Source: Sipunculus nudus
Taxonomy: Eukaryota > Annelida > Sipuncula > Golfingiida > Sipunculidae
DNA: 64,000 nucleotides
Assembly: GCA_026874595.1 (NCBI GenBank)
Contig: CM049319.1
Location: forward strand, 2,880,601-2,944,600
Direction: 5' to 3'
A program made the translations under genes and the position numbers. Shown piece by piece: positions 1 through 12,859 of the stretch; positions within the stretch are counted from its first letter, which is position 1, and each line of letters opens with the position of its first letter. Under the pieces are notes generated by a model. It saw only the letters and a program-made list of their open reading frames with translations, had not been told where the DNA came from and searched no databases.

Positions 1-1083
1 GCATGAGTAATAATATATTTAGCTTTCAATTACTTTTTTTTTTTATTTTTACCAAAAATTATATAGGCCTGTAATTTTCCTGGCGGGCATGTGAAACCAG
101 TATGCATGTCAGCAGTCGTCATAATTGTTATAAAATGAAAGTCCTTGCTGGTGGTGAAGTTAAAATGATACGCAGGAGGTATTCATGAGGGCCAGCAAGT
201 AGATGTCCTGGACTGTGGTTTAATTCTTGATTATTATAACTAATTAAAATGAAACTTTAAATAGCTTAGTAATAATAGGAAATTATAAAAAGGCAAAGAC
301 TTCTTTTCATCAGGTGGAATTACTAAGACATAGGGGCTGGGTTAAGAGAGTACAGTTTGACAGATAATTGCATATTTCTTAATATTTGTCTGAACCGATT
401 AATAATCGATCATCGATCGGTTTGCCCAAATCGATGCTCGATTACGAATAAGGTACCGACTCCCACCACTAATAAAGACATAATTTTGAAATAATTTCAC
501 TCAGTTCTTGCAAGATTAAATTTCCCTAATTGTTACACGAAAGAGTGAACTATTTTGATAATAATTAACATTTAAAATAATTTTGTTTGTGTGGAGAGGG
601 GGGAGTGGAAAAAAGAAAAGCAGGCCATAGGTGGCACCACAAAAAATGTCTTGCACATAGGTCACATAACCTGAAAATGTCTGCAAAATTTTGATATAAT
701 AGCTGCAGCATTTCTTGTTAGATATTTGGTTAGAGTCAACAGATATGCAGTGGGTGTTCTCTGTTACCAGAACTGTTAAGCATGATGTAAACACTAAACT
801 GATAACAATATCGAAAATATTTTTTTTCTTATAGGGGGGGGGGGGAGAAGAGGAAAAGAAAAATCAGCCAAAGGTGGCACCAGAAAAAATTGTGTTATAC
901 ATTGATAACAAAACCAAAAAATGTTGGCAAAATTTAGCTCTGATAGCTACAGCAATATTTCTAGATATTTGGTAATAAGAGCGAGAGATCTAAGCAGCTG
1001 GTTGACACTCTGCCTTCACAAAAGCTTACAAAATGAACTTAAATTACATCTGATCATAAATAGAAAATTTTTTCTGAGCCAAC
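1..1083. other. AT-rich non-coding, presumed TRAF6-like intron
   Basis: This stretch follows the splice donor of the RING exon on the minus strand, so it is presumed to be intron. I looked on the minus strand for the next TRAF6 exon (second half of the RING with its Lys-Cys-Pro motif, then TRAF zinc fingers) and saw none; it should lie left of the window. Positions 385-466 contain CGAT-rich inverted motifs ending in a CCCACCACTA-type terminus, probably the end of a MITE related to the one at 38.07-38.47 kb. Confidence 0.55.
597..973. repeat. Diverged tandem duplication (two units of about 140 bp)
   Basis: Unit 1 (about 597-743) and unit 2 (about 835-973) share the same order of blocks: a poly-G tract, an AAGAAAA stretch, GGTGGCACCA, AAAATGT-GCAAAATTT, a TAGCT-CAGCA block, and AGATATTTGGTTA / AGATATTTGGTAA. 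The copies have drifted by substitutions and small indels. No coding potential is visible. Confidence 0.7.
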
Positions 1084-1307
1084 CTTATCCAGCGGAGTAT
1101 GCAGTGTTGACAGAAACGATGTCCACATTCAGTCTGCACTGGGTTCCGCAAAACCAAAAGACAAATCGGACACTCATAGCGTGAGTCTACTTCAGGGTCA
1201 AAGTTCAGATCCCAGCCTTGTTCCTCAAGTGAATCTGCTCCTGATCCAGTTGATACTTCTGAACTGGAGGAATCAGTCCCCCTCCATCCTCTCACACTGT
1301 CAGCCAT
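1084..1307 (-). CDS. TRAF6: TRAF6-like E3 ubiquitin ligase, first coding exon (partial gene)
   Basis: TRAF6 is the RING-type ubiquitin ligase adaptor that carries Toll/IL-1 receptor and MyD88/IRAK signals to TAK1 and NF-kappaB. The exon encodes 74 residues plus two bases. An acidic Ser-rich N-terminus (about residues 1-35) is followed by a GWDLNFDPE linker, then YECPIC with the first RING Cys pair (C-x2-C), then CGHRFCQHC with the next Cys-x-His-x2-Cys-x2-Cys ligands. The linker and the VQTECGHRFC segment match TRAF6 rather than TRAF2/3/5. The ATG at 1307 has G at -3 and +4. The exon ends at 1084 in ATA-AG before GTTGGC on the minus strand; reading past it gives unrelated residues and a stop. 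The last RING Cys pair, zinc fingers, coiled coil and MATH domain must lie beyond the left edge. Other TRAFs are less likely. Confidence 0.85.
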
Positions 1308-1329
1308 TACTCCTCAGACACATCACCAT
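1300..1329 (-). promoter_or_regulatory. Overlapping upstream ORF in the TRAF6-like leader
   Basis: Reading the minus strand from the predicted acceptor, an ATG at 1329-1327 opens a nine-codon frame that runs through the TRAF6 start codon in another frame and stops at TGA 1302-1300. A ribosome initiating there would pass the main ATG before terminating. Such overlapping uORFs usually lower translation of the main frame. The frame is seen directly; the effect is inference. Confidence 0.5.
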
Positions 1330-2478
1330 GGCAACTGGAAAGATATGCAATTAAATACGAGTTAAAATTTTTAAAGCAGACACAGGACAATTATTATATC
1401 TCTAATATTAGTAGAATTTCTGAGCAGGATCAAACTCTTTATACCATTTAATGATGACATTTTCAAACTGACATCAGGACTGGCTGAAGGTCTGGTGGTG
1501 AAACCTGTATTAATGTTGGGTAACCATGACAGTCAAGCAGGTTCAAATCTATTCACCTCATCCATTCTCACTTTCATCTGGATAAAGGTAGACCTGGTGT
1601 CTAACACACCTGCAGGTTATGGGTATGTGATGATCAATCCATGTTGCTGGGTTATATTACTTATAACAGTGAGGATCTCACACACTTATAAGTCATACAT
1701 GGCTGTTGGACATAACCTTTCCAATAAGCACGCAGTTTGCTCCCTGGTTGGGTGAAATTTCACCACTCCCGAGCTGAGATTCTAACTATTAATATCCTGG
1801 CTTTGAGTCTGATGTGCTCACTTATAGTAGTCCTAAAGCACAGAAGCTAATTTTCAGTTTTTTTTACAAATATGCAAAGTAAATAACAATAGTATATATG
1901 TAGAACAGGTTGAACCAGGATGATGTTTGTTGCTAGGTTTTTAGGATTCATTCTACACGGTAAAAACATCACAGTACAAGCCAGGAACCGGTGAAAATAA
2001 TATGGTCTCATACCATAAATCACTGAAAATACAAGCATGAAAACAAGCTAAGTATACTCCAATTAACATGTTGCTCCCCTATATGTAAGTGGATCTTAAC
2101 AACTGTCAACGACTGGTAAAATTCTATCCAATGTAATTTTTTTCAAACATCAAACATGATGAATATAAGCTAAAATTTTTCAAATATTTTTTGTGTGGAT
2201 GAAACAGCTTCTATTTTTATGCTGTCTTTTCTAATTGTGAATCAAAATATGTACATCTACAGAGTCCCATTTCAGATTATGTGACAGGACGGCTTTGTGT
2301 CTACTCACCTGTAGGTCCTGGGTATGTAACCAACCCCAATCCTCACTGCAGGGACATAACACTGAGGAACCCCCAAAGATGCACTTGTTTTGGAGTGATA
2401 TACGGCCATCCCACTAAGCCTGCAGAGTGCTAATCTTGATTGGGGGCCTAACTGTGAAAATCCCTACCACTCCTCAGC

Positions 2479-2481
<3 letters not shown>

Positions 2482-2541
<60 letters not shown>
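2482..2541. repeat. (TA)n microsatellite
   Basis: About 30 uninterrupted TA dinucleotides. Confidence 0.97.
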
Positions 2542-2543
<2 letters not shown>

Positions 2544-3748
2544 TATAACCCCTTGCATATATATTCTGAATTCTCTTAGCTTAATAATATAACATATCAC
2601 CCGAATCATATGGTTCACATCATCACCATTTAACATAAAGTGCCATCTTCTAGCCATGCCTGGATTTATCTTTTTAAAAATCATCTCAAAAAGTTATGGA
2701 CAAATATAAATGAAAATGCAGTGAGCTGTGTATTGAGTCCTGGTAGAGTTAAATTTTTTGTTACCAGTTTGTGCATCTGTCCTAACATGACAATATCACT
2801 GGCAATTCGCCTGGAGTTAGAATTTTTGTACTAAACAGCAAGTTAACCTTAAGGAAAGGAAGGGTTGATTAAATGGAAGGTAACATGAATGCAAGCTGGT
2901 CATAGTAAAGGCATGAGCTTCCTGAGGGCTATGTGTTATTTTTATATTCTGAGTGTCAAATAAAATGGCAAAAAACCTTGCAAGTCATCGTAATCAGTTT
3001 TAACAATTAAATTACGGAACAATTGCATTAGCTCTAGTTACGATCACATTAAGTTTGATAAGGGTGCTCAGTAATTCTGTGATACCAACAACCCGTTTAG
3101 TGGTTACACAATGAGTGACAGATTTATACTATAATAACTAGCTTTGAGGTTCACTCTGTGGTTACTTTGATATCAGTACATATATTTTTTTAAATAAGAC
3201 TAGCGGTCGACAAAATACCACAAGGATGGAAAATACACCTGTTGTATGGATTTGACCTTATTAAATATGCACAGATTTGGTACACAACTGAACATAGAGG
3301 AGTTAACTTAAACAGTTTAACATTAATACTGAATGTCAGAAAAACCCTACACTCCTAACGCTGCAGAAGTACACTGCAGTTGTCCTAGACATCCTTGAAA
3401 TGGTACAACCCTTTGCTTTGCATAGCAAAATTCCCTGGGTTCAAACACCGGGGTGGGCACAGAGCAAAGAATTGTACTCAGACAAATGAGAGCATGGTAT
3501 GGAATTGTGCATCGCCTTGCCCAAATTTTAAGCATGCCACACCTGCTCTTGATGGTTTGATTACATCGGGACATAATTAAGCTCTCATTGGTCTGATTTT
3601 TGGCCCCTTGGCAGAACGGGTGTTATCAGACCAACAAGAATGGGTGTCACTTAATTGTTTTAAATTTAAAATTAGAATATAATTCAGGTCAGATAATCTA
3701 TTTGTAATTACCATAGTGACCTTCTTGGTGATCCATCAAAGCCCTGGT

Positions 3749-4438
3749 AAGGCATCATGGTAACACTATAAGTTAACATGGAGACAGACATACGGTGCCC
3801 ATACCATATCACTTCATAAGGCATCATGGTGACACTATAAGTTAACATGGAGATAGACATACTGTGCCCATACCATATCACTTCATAAGGCATCATGGTG
3901 ACACTATAAGTTAACATGGAGACAGACATACGGTGCCCATACCATATCACTTCATAAGGCATCATGGTGACACTATAAGTTAACATGGAGACAGACATAC
4001 GGTGCCCATACCATATCACTTCATAAGGCATCATGGTGACACTATAAGTTAACATGGAGATAGACATACTGTGCCCATACCATATCACTTCATAAGGCAT
4101 CATGGTGACACTATAAGTTAACATGGAGACAGACATACAGTGCCCATACCATATCACTTCATAAGGCATCATGGTGACACTATAAGTTAACATGGAGACA
4201 GACATACGGTGCCCATACCATATCACTTCATAAGGCATCATGGTGACACTATAAGTTAACATGGAGATAGACATACTGTGCCCATACCATATCACTTCAT
4301 AAGGCATCATGGTGACACTATAAGTTAACATGGAGACAGACATACGGTGCCCATACCATATCACTTCATAAGGCATCATGGTGACACTATAAGTTAACAT
4401 GGACACAGACATATGGTGCCCATACCATATCACTTCAT
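3749..4438. repeat. 69 bp minisatellite, 10 units, with trimeric higher-order structure
   Basis: Exactly 690 bp made of ten 69 bp units that differ at few sites. The unit is 23 codons long and lacks stops in one minus frame, so an apparent 256-residue repetitive protein can be read through 3708-4478. That frame has no recognisable domain and is best explained by unit length. A variant carrying ATACTGTG and GAGATAG occurs at 3862, 4069 and 4276, exactly 207 bp apart, so the array grew partly as trimers. Confidence 0.95.
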
Positions 4439-5527
4439 GATCTATCACGTAATACATGAAGTAGTCAGAAGGGGACAAGTCAGGGCTTCCTTCATTACCA
4501 TTTGCATTTAAAAGATCTTTCTTGACTTGAAGTGAGAATTAAACATACCTATCAAAGGTGTCTTATTTTATTTAACTCCACTAGAAAACCATGTATCTGA
4601 CATATTTGTCATGACTTTGCAACTTGTGTGCTAAAAACCAAACTGGGTGAAAGACAGGATTATCAGCATTTACCATTAACTGCGCCATTCTGAGGGCTAT
4701 TTTGTCATTTTCAAACTGGTTTAGTATGTGCTTGGGAAAACAACAAGAAGCAAATTTTTAATTGTAGGACAAAACAGGCATTAGACCACACATTATTTAC
4801 CTAGTTTAAAACTTGCATACAATTATGACAGGTAGACATGATGTCCCCATGGATCATTCATGTTTCGTAAGTACAGGACACTAGGTTATATTTGTGCGTG
4901 TCGGGAGTGCAAAGTACTCGATGTAGCCTCTTCAATGTTGATCATGTTTTACTGCACTCTTCAATGTTGATCATGTTTTACTGCATTTCATTTTATTTAT
5001 TTGAAACATTTGCATTTAATGCACCAAGTAACATTGGAACCCAATCCTTGAATCTATCCTTGAAAACTATGTCATACCATACATCAGAATACTGTGAAAA
5101 ACAAAATGTGCATCAATGATGGCACAATATGTCAAGCCTTCAGGATTTTAGAGTCTGATATTCTACTTCTCCCTAGGATATAACATTTACCTTCCACTTT
5201 ATTGCATAGATTTCAAACTTATTATAAAATAGCTGTAGGCAATCACAGAGCAAATCAAATGAGACACAGGTGCAAGGCTTTGGGATAAAGGTCACATGCA
5301 AAAATAAATATCAGGTGCAAATTTGTGACCTAGGAGTATCCAAAATTAATCTTTTATAAATAAGCCATATTGGAGATGTATTGCAAACAGAAAATGGCAG
5401 AAGAATGAAAAAAATATGAAATCAATTGTTTTGTACCCACAAAATGGTTTTTACCCACAAATGGATATATACAGAATAACGCCAAACCACTATAAGCCAC
5501 ATTCCCTATGGGAGAGGTACACTGAGG

Positions 5528-5530
<3 letters not shown>

Positions 5531-5579
<49 letters not shown>
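5531..5579. repeat. (TA)n microsatellite
   Basis: About 24 TA dinucleotides. Confidence 0.97.
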
Positions 5580-5582
<3 letters not shown>

Positions 5583-8399
5583 TTCTGATCAAAGAGACTG
5601 GGTAACCATAAGTAAGAGTATCATAGTTGCTGTTAAATAAATGTTACTTTTAAGTCCTGAGCGAATGGCACTCCTACACCCACAACATGATAAATCTGGT
5701 ACATTACATCACTGTAGAACAATTAAGCTGGTTATCCATGGACACTTAAGCCCTTATTTACTTGCTTGGCTAGACAAATTATACATTATTTGCTGATATA
5801 AAAATTGATGTGTCAGCAGAAATTTATCACACTGCATTACTATAAATTTACTGGTGATTAATTAAAGAATGCAATGTTAATATTATTTGAACCCTTAAAG
5901 AGGATTAATTTTATTTAATTAACAATAATAATAATGTAATTTATAATAGGCAATTACAGAATGGAATCAGAAAATGTTGAGTGTGTTTCAGGTTGGTGTT
6001 AATGAAGTCATGCCATTTCAGGGCTCAACAGTAACTTCTGAAAGTATTTGCAAAGTAGGGCAAGTGACAACCAGCTATTACTTGCCCTATACTTACATGA
6101 AATTTTACTTGTCCCACAAAATCAGTCATCATTGCCATTACAATAAAAAAATTCAACTCACTTGATTTTTTTTGTTAATTTTATTTCTCTTTGGCATTCC
6201 CATAGATTAAAACATGCATGTAATTAAAGCTAACAGTATTAAAATATGATTTCACTTCTCCTGAAAAAGAAAATGGCCAACTTAAGATTGGTCTAGATTC
6301 AGGCCTTAAAATGTGTAAAGGTTTATGTTGCACCCACTTGCTAAGATGGGCAAGAAGGAACCCACTGTTGGTTGTTCTACCACCATTTTTACTTGCCCCA
6401 TGCAAGCATTAACTGTTAATGTGGAGCCTTACCTGCTTGACTAGAGTAGGAGTTAGCACATTAATATCTGTCTGATGTCCATCATAAGTTACAGAAATAA
6501 ACAGCTAACAAAAGATGAGGGGAAAATAAGGTGGATCTAACACCAAGAAAATTTCCACAGTACCAGTATTCTGATATCAATCATAATGAATTGTGTGAAT
6601 TATAAAAAACATACTGGTATTTGATATGATACTAGTGTTACTCACCTAGCTGCATTTCTAGTAAATACTGTCGCTGTGAATTACAGGAAAAACAGACTCT
6701 CAATATAATTTAAGAGTTGGGTGGCCTGCATGTATCAATTTTTAACACAGTTCTAGTTCTCCCTCTGGGATTAGTCTATCACATAACGTGAGGCAGGGAA
6801 TATTCTAACATACATTTATTTGAGGTGTGGTTAATGGAAAAATTACAGTTATAATTCTGCATTATGCAGTTCTTAAAATTCAAAGTTTTCTTTTTCATTC
6901 ATAAATCACTGATAATGATAATATATACATATTACCAATGAAAATATGACAAAGCATTAACTTCCAATTTGTTTTTCTTATACTAATGAAAGAGTACACA
7001 TTTGGATATATGTACCATACTTACTGACATAACCAATGACAAAGTTAGTCAAGCTCATTTTATTCTGATTGGGGTACTCTTAATTACAAACTTTATGCAG
7101 TTCTAGAATTTCCTGCCAAAGAACATAAACTGATATGGTGTGACATTATCACATGCCTTAAAATAATATTCTTAAGATCTGCATGCTAATTTTCTTATCA
7201 TTCTGAAGGTAAATATACATGAACACCAGGATATGCATGTAAATATATCCACTGGAAAAAAATATGAAACCCATAAAATTATAGAATAATGGACATGAGC
7301 TGAAGTATAGTGATACACATTTAATTTATTAACTGAAATAAAATGCTGTAAAAATTTCCATTTTCAAATGAGCATAAACAAAATTTGATAATCAAGTTAA
7401 AACAAGCCAATCAGGTATAGAGTATATAAACATTGCATCTGCACTGTAATGTGTGTAATATATGAAATATAACTGTAGCCTGAAACCATTTCATGATGCA
7501 ATAAGGAAAAACATAGTAATTGTTTTAGCATATTCATTTTTGCATGAATAGTTTTTACCATATTTTCAATATTTATTAATTTACAAATGTTATATATCTG
7601 CATTAAAAAGATTCTAAAATATAGATTACTTCAACTGTAAGCTGCATCATTATTTTTCCTTAGTTTGGGTCACATCAAGTCAAATTATGCATATACATAT
7701 ATTTTATTATTTTTAAAATCATCAATTGTTTAAACTAAATTTAAAACATTTGTTTTAAAAGCAAATATTATTTGAAAAAAAAACATTATGCAAAAAAAAA
7801 CCAGTAACTTCAAGATTATTCTTTGAATTATCATTTAAAAAAAAGTTTCATATATTTGAATTTACAGTACACACTTTATTTTTTTAACTAAATAAAAGAT
7901 TCAGTAAATTTGATTAAAAATTCCCCTTTTTTCAACCAGGTATACACTGTTGGTTGCAGGAGAAACAATATCATTATGCTAATTACTATCTCAACTCTAA
8001 TCTAATACTGAAATTAATATTCAATTTCACACATGATAAAAAAGAACAAAGAGTTTTCTCTCTTCTGAAGTAAGCGATTCCTCATTTTATAAAAAATCCT
8101 CACTTTATAGCAATACATCACTTTGTGGGCACAATAAAAATTGCACTTTAATCATTGTAACCCTTGTGATACAATACACAATCCAAAATGAAGCAAAAGT
8201 CTAGAATAAGAATGAATTAAATATAGAAAATTAAGACATTCATCTAGTTTATGCATCTTGTTGAAGGGGGGGGGGGAAGTATAGGTAAGCCTTGCTGAGC
8301 TGAATCAAGAGAGATGCCTGGAGTGAAGTAGTTACATAACATAGGTGAGGCTACATCTCTCACTGCAGACCACTGGACAGGGTTGGCTTGATGTAAACA

Positions 8400-9110
8400 A
8401 CACTTGACATGGTGTATGAAACCTTGAATTTAAGCTTCTCTTTTTCACCAATTCCTTTCAAATTTCAGATTTTATAAGCATAAAACTGTATATATCCATC
8501 ATGTGAAAATAAAAGTGAATGTACATAGAGGGAAAAAATTGTGCCATAGTCAAAACTGGGCAAAATGTAAGGTAATGACTTACATTTATGTTAATAACTT
8601 TAAAAAAATTTAAATTTTTTTCTCTAATTTCTGGTACACAACTTAAACTAAGTTGGATATAGATAAATGCTTGAAATAAGCTCTCTAGCTAAACAAATTA
8701 TAATGTTAAGTAAATATTTTTCCTGATTTTTGACAAAGTGCATTATTTTTGGACTCATATTAAACTTCCAAGATTTACTCAATATTGACCTAATTTCTGG
8801 CATGTACATAGGAAATATATGTGGGGAAGGATTATATCAAATTTGAATAGATTTACAAAGCGGCTTTCATAGTGGGCAGTTTTGAAGTGTAACAATAGGT
8901 ATTTACTTGAAAATGGAGGTTTTTCCTTAACTTCTCATACAAATGAAGTGGTTAGGAAGGAGAACTTATGGACAACTAACTGTATGTAGAATTTTTTATT
9001 CATAGGTCCAATGGTTTAAAAATGTGTTTTGTTAACAGATGGCTGCAGGGCCAACCAGACCAACAAGGACCATGACTTTAGCTCATATGTCTTAAAGTCA
9101 GCTGAGCTAA
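8400..9110 (+). repeat. Interspersed repeat family R1, copy a
   Basis: One of three diverged copies (others 12860-13548 and 42190-42836). Shared landmarks in order: a GTGCCATGGYCAAA-like block followed by GGCAAA and TAAGGTA; a long AT-rich middle with TGGTATACAACT-like and CAAAGTGCATTA-like blocks; TAGGCAGT-TGAAGTGT; GAGGTTTTTCCTTAA; GGTCCAATGG; and a terminal TAGCTCA...AGTCAGCTGAGCTAA. The end is an imperfect inverted repeat (AGCTCA/TGAGCT). Homology with copy b continues further left, for example TTCAGTAAATTTGATT near 7890. No protein is encoded. Confidence 0.75.
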
Positions 9111-9334
9111 TAATGTACAGGGAACAATTAAATATTTGGAATAATATGTGCATTTTCTCATGCCAGTACTTCATTCTGATTGAATATAAAAGTTTCACGT
9201 GAAAACCATCCTTACTAACTCCAATTCAGCTGTTTTATACATTGTTATGGTGCATACATGGTACAGTGTGTGAGAAGTCCATTATCATAACAAGACTACA
9301 TGACCAAAGATCCAATTTAATACATGCATGACAC

Positions 9335-9703
9335 TAGGGCTGAAAGGAGTACTCGAGTACTCGAGTCCAGGTAATACTTACCGAGGACTCGAGTCAAAAA
9401 TAAGGACTCGAGTAATCGTGTATGTACATGCATATCTGAATATTACTGCATGTAATGTACGGGCAGTCTCTAGGCCTATTTATTCATTATCATAGCCTGG
9501 CATATGGCTCTGAACATATGCTAGTTAAATTAACAAAGGTCTTGTAATGACATATATCTGTTCCTTTGTTGGGATAAAGTTAATCCGTCACGAATTCAAA
9601 TATACACATATTTTGAATCGGTAAAGAGACGTCCGTTTTATCTTACAGTGTTGCCATGGTAACGAGTACTCGAGTCCAAAAATTTGTACCCATTTCAGCC
9701 CTA
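9335..9703. mobile_element. hAT-type MITE with perfect 8 bp target-site duplication
   Basis: A 369 bp element bounded by TAGGGCTGAAA and its inverse TTTCAGCCCTA, with repeated ACTCGAGT boxes just inside both ends. It is flanked by CATGACAC at 9327-9334 and again at 9704-9711, an exact 8 bp duplication as made by hAT transposases. The interior has no transposase frame, so it is non-autonomous. Confidence 0.93.
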
Positions 9704-10781
9704 CATGACACTGCCCATCAAAGAAGAAGTACCAAGAAAGAAGAAACGCAGAAGAAACACCAGTTGGAAACTTGAACAATCTTGATTTATGAAGAAACGC
9801 CTTATGCCTACTAAGTACCATGCATAGAATGCGTATCATTTGTGACCCGGTGCAAGGTTATTTCCACTAGTCTACATGAGTTTACAAACGGTTTTAGAAT
9901 GAAATATGACAGATACTGTTATAATTTACAGAGAAAACAAAAAGGTATAATCACCATATCTAGTTTGTGAATATGCCTCTTATGTATATCAGCCTGTGTT
10001 CTGTCATCATTCATCAGTAAAGATACAAATTAGTATCAAAAGAATGTTAATATAAATGCTGAATATCATCCTAAGATTATTGATAAAATATAGATATTTT
10101 CTATATCAATTTTGTATTAATCCTTGTGAAAGTCTCTATGTTAACTGTCAGTGCCAGCAATAATCAAATTGCTTATCATGCACTAATAAAAATATCCTAG
10201 TACCTATATCATGCCAAACCCTATATAATAATGACCATGATGTGTTGTGTTGTTAGAATCAAATTTAGATTCTTTTTGGCTTTCAATTAAACAACACATA
10301 TGTATGAACCATATTATGATATCAGATATTTTATATTATCAGCCAATAATGAGGAAGAATTCCTGTTTGTTTGATATTCCCTGAGGTCAACATCAAAGCA
10401 TTAAGATTTTGCAAAACTATCTATAAAAATTTTAGTACAATAATTGATATACCCTGTAAAGTTGGGTATGGTATGATCATCAAAAATTAAACCAAAAGGA
10501 AAATTGATAAAGTGAAAATCATAAAAATTTAACCTTGTGAAAATAAAGCAATCCCAGTATCTTGAGTGTTGCCCGCCCAAGGCAACCCAGGTGCCTCCAG
10601 GAGATACCAGTCATGCTTCTCACAAAGCCAAACATCAGCGATTCCTTTTGATACTTAGTAATAACCACCCGTAGGGCGATCCCAATACTAGAAATTTTTA
10701 AGCTGGCTCTGTAAATAAATGTAATAATCTATTTTAAGACTGAGAATATGTGATTGGCTGAAACCTGCATTTATCACTTTA

Positions 10782-10840
10782 TCCCGTACTTCCCAGTGTT
10801 CTAGCTAAGCAGTCAGACACGATAACCACTAAGCTCCCAT
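10782..10840 (-). repeat. tRNA-derived SINE head, relic
   Basis: On the minus strand the order GGGAGCTTAGTGGTTATCG, GTGTCTGACTG and then a degraded arm resembles a tRNA D-arm (A box TTAGTGGTTA) and anticodon arm. A matching B box is not intact, so this is a relic rather than a tRNA gene. Confidence 0.4.
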
Positions 10841-10934
10841 ACTGAATGCTGCAGTAACTTCATCTTAATAAAAGCAAAAGTTTTCTGTTGATCACTGAAA
10901 GAAATCTGTATCCCTCAATCTTTGTCTGTAAACC

Positions 10935-11229
10935 ATAAAAAATAAAAGGTATGATTCTAAGGCACTGCCCGCGTCAATTTTATCCCCCCCCCCCACATCA
11001 ATTTTTTTTTTTATTTTCTTCTTTCATGAAGATAAAATAAAACAATTTTGATATGATTTCCTTTGTTAAGTAGTGCTTTTACCTGTTTAGCAAAAAATTA
11101 TGTTATTTTCATGCTTTTCGCTGATCATATGACATTTTTATCAAAACATGCAAAAAGGTAAAAAATAAAATATTGCCTGCCCGCACTGGTTTCTGAAAAA
11201 AGGGCCTGAGAACCATTCCTTTTTTTTGT
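10935..11229. mobile_element. MITE with AGGTATGGTTCTCAGGCA termini, degraded copy
   Basis: Starts with AAAAGGTATGATTCTAAGGCA and ends with the inverse GCCTGAGAACCATTCCTTTT. It shares its interior (TTGCTAAA / GCATGAAAATAA on the opposite strand, GCCCGC near the end) with the copies at 23987-26040 and 40096-40372. The outer GGCC termini seen in those copies are lost here. Confidence 0.8.
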
Positions 11230-11464
11230 TTGCATAACATCTATATTATAACTAACACTCCATTAAGTCATTGTGATGTAACTCCTTTGTGGCCTGAGAA
11301 AGCCTATAGTTTTGATCTTGAAGAGTCCAGAACAATACCAAGTGTGTCCATTATTTTCTTTAAAATGAGGAATTTGACATTATTTCATGAACAATAAATC
11401 ATAGTGCCATCTATCAGAAACTATGCCAGTCCACTTAGCCCATGTCAACAAAGCTCATGAGCAA

Positions 11465-11492
11465 GGGACCCATGGGTCAAGGCACTCAGCTG
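11465..11492. repeat. GGGACCCATGGGTCA motif, possible left end of R1
   Basis: The block GGGACCCATGGGTCA followed by a CTCAGCTG box recurs at 39608-39636 (with GCGCTCAGCTGA) and in part at 27959-27987. The CTCAGCTG box mirrors the TCAGCTGAGC end of R1 copies b and c, so these blocks could be the opposite termini of about 2.1 and 3.2 kb elements. Confidence 0.35.
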
Positions 11493-12859
11493 TTATATAT
11501 GATCACAACATATCATTTGGAAGAGGGAGTAGAAAAATGCTAGTTTTATGTGGTAATATAAGCTGTATTATGAGATGATGGTGTTTAACTCAAGTTTCGT
11601 AAGTTTTAGTTAAAATACTGGGATATAGGGAAGAGAACTGATGTCATTTATATTATTTACATTTGGAAATGGAATGCTATTGTCACACAAGTTTTGACTT
11701 GGCCTGATACTGCAAGTATACACCATTTTGTCGATTTTATCACGTGAATTTTATCTCATGAGTATTTATTTAGTTTCAGTCAAACAAAGTTGCTGAGAAT
11801 AGAGTATAAACAAATTACACAAATTAAAATAAAGATCATAGGTAACTGGTTTTATATCTTTAATTTATATTAAAAAAAAATAAAACTATTATATTCATTT
11901 TTAAATACTTTCACATCAATCTACACACTAAACATTGCAAGAGTCTTATGGCAAATATAAACATCATAATGAGAACTGGTCTAAGTTCTGATTTTTTCAT
12001 CACATTTGATTTTTTTTTAAATTTTTTTTAATACATATATCAGTAAACAAAATGAAAAGTAGTCTCAGCTATGAAACTAATATATGTGTAAAAATAATCC
12101 AATAAATCATTTAAGGAGCTAAGTGGAGATGAGCATGTTTAATTTTTAAACTAAAATAAAAGAATCAGTAATATAAATTTGATTATAAATTTACACTGTA
12201 TCATGTGACAACCAATACAGCCATGAATCTTAATGTCAGTAGTCTAACATATTGACATCTTTACTTGTCTGGGTAATACCTTAAATTTTTTACATATTTT
12301 AATTTATTTTATTTTTTTTACAATAAATATAATTGAACAAACTGGAACACTTGGAAAAAGACTTGATAAATTTAGATTGATTTAATATAATAATAAACTG
12401 CATCCTTGTCTATCATTAATTTGCTTCATATAACACTAAGTGTTAAAAACAATTTTATTCAATCATTTTTTCTTACATTATTAAATTGAAATGAAAAATA
12501 CCCAAACGTGACTACATGGTGTCATTTGGAATACATCTGGGGCCATCCATACAAGACCCACACAACATCAGTAATTGCAAGGTGATTCCCTGTTACTCAT
12601 TAAGTATAAATTCATCTTCAATTAATTTTTCTTAAAGTTGTCATTAAAAACCGATAAAAATTTATTTCATTATTGTTATTTGTTATGTTGTTGGGCAAAA
12701 CAATTACCAGAGGAGGGGGTTTTGACACATGGGACCAGCTGGGGCCAGCCAAGGGCTGGTTGGCTGCAGAGTATGTGCATCTTCAAGGCTTCAAGCATGT
12801 ATAATTAGCCTGAAAGGTCAACAATGGTGACATACATGTGACTTAAGAGGGGCTGCAGT

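Noticed and set aside
3350-3570. Possible tRNA-like or SINE sequence with GGTTCAAACACCGG B box
   Set aside because: The B-box-like string stands alone; I could not find an A box or pairing arms at the right distance.
3708-4478. 256-residue repetitive open frame on the minus strand
   Set aside because: It is the 69 bp minisatellite read in frame. A unit of 23 codons without stops keeps any frame open; no signal peptide, domain or splice context supports a protein.
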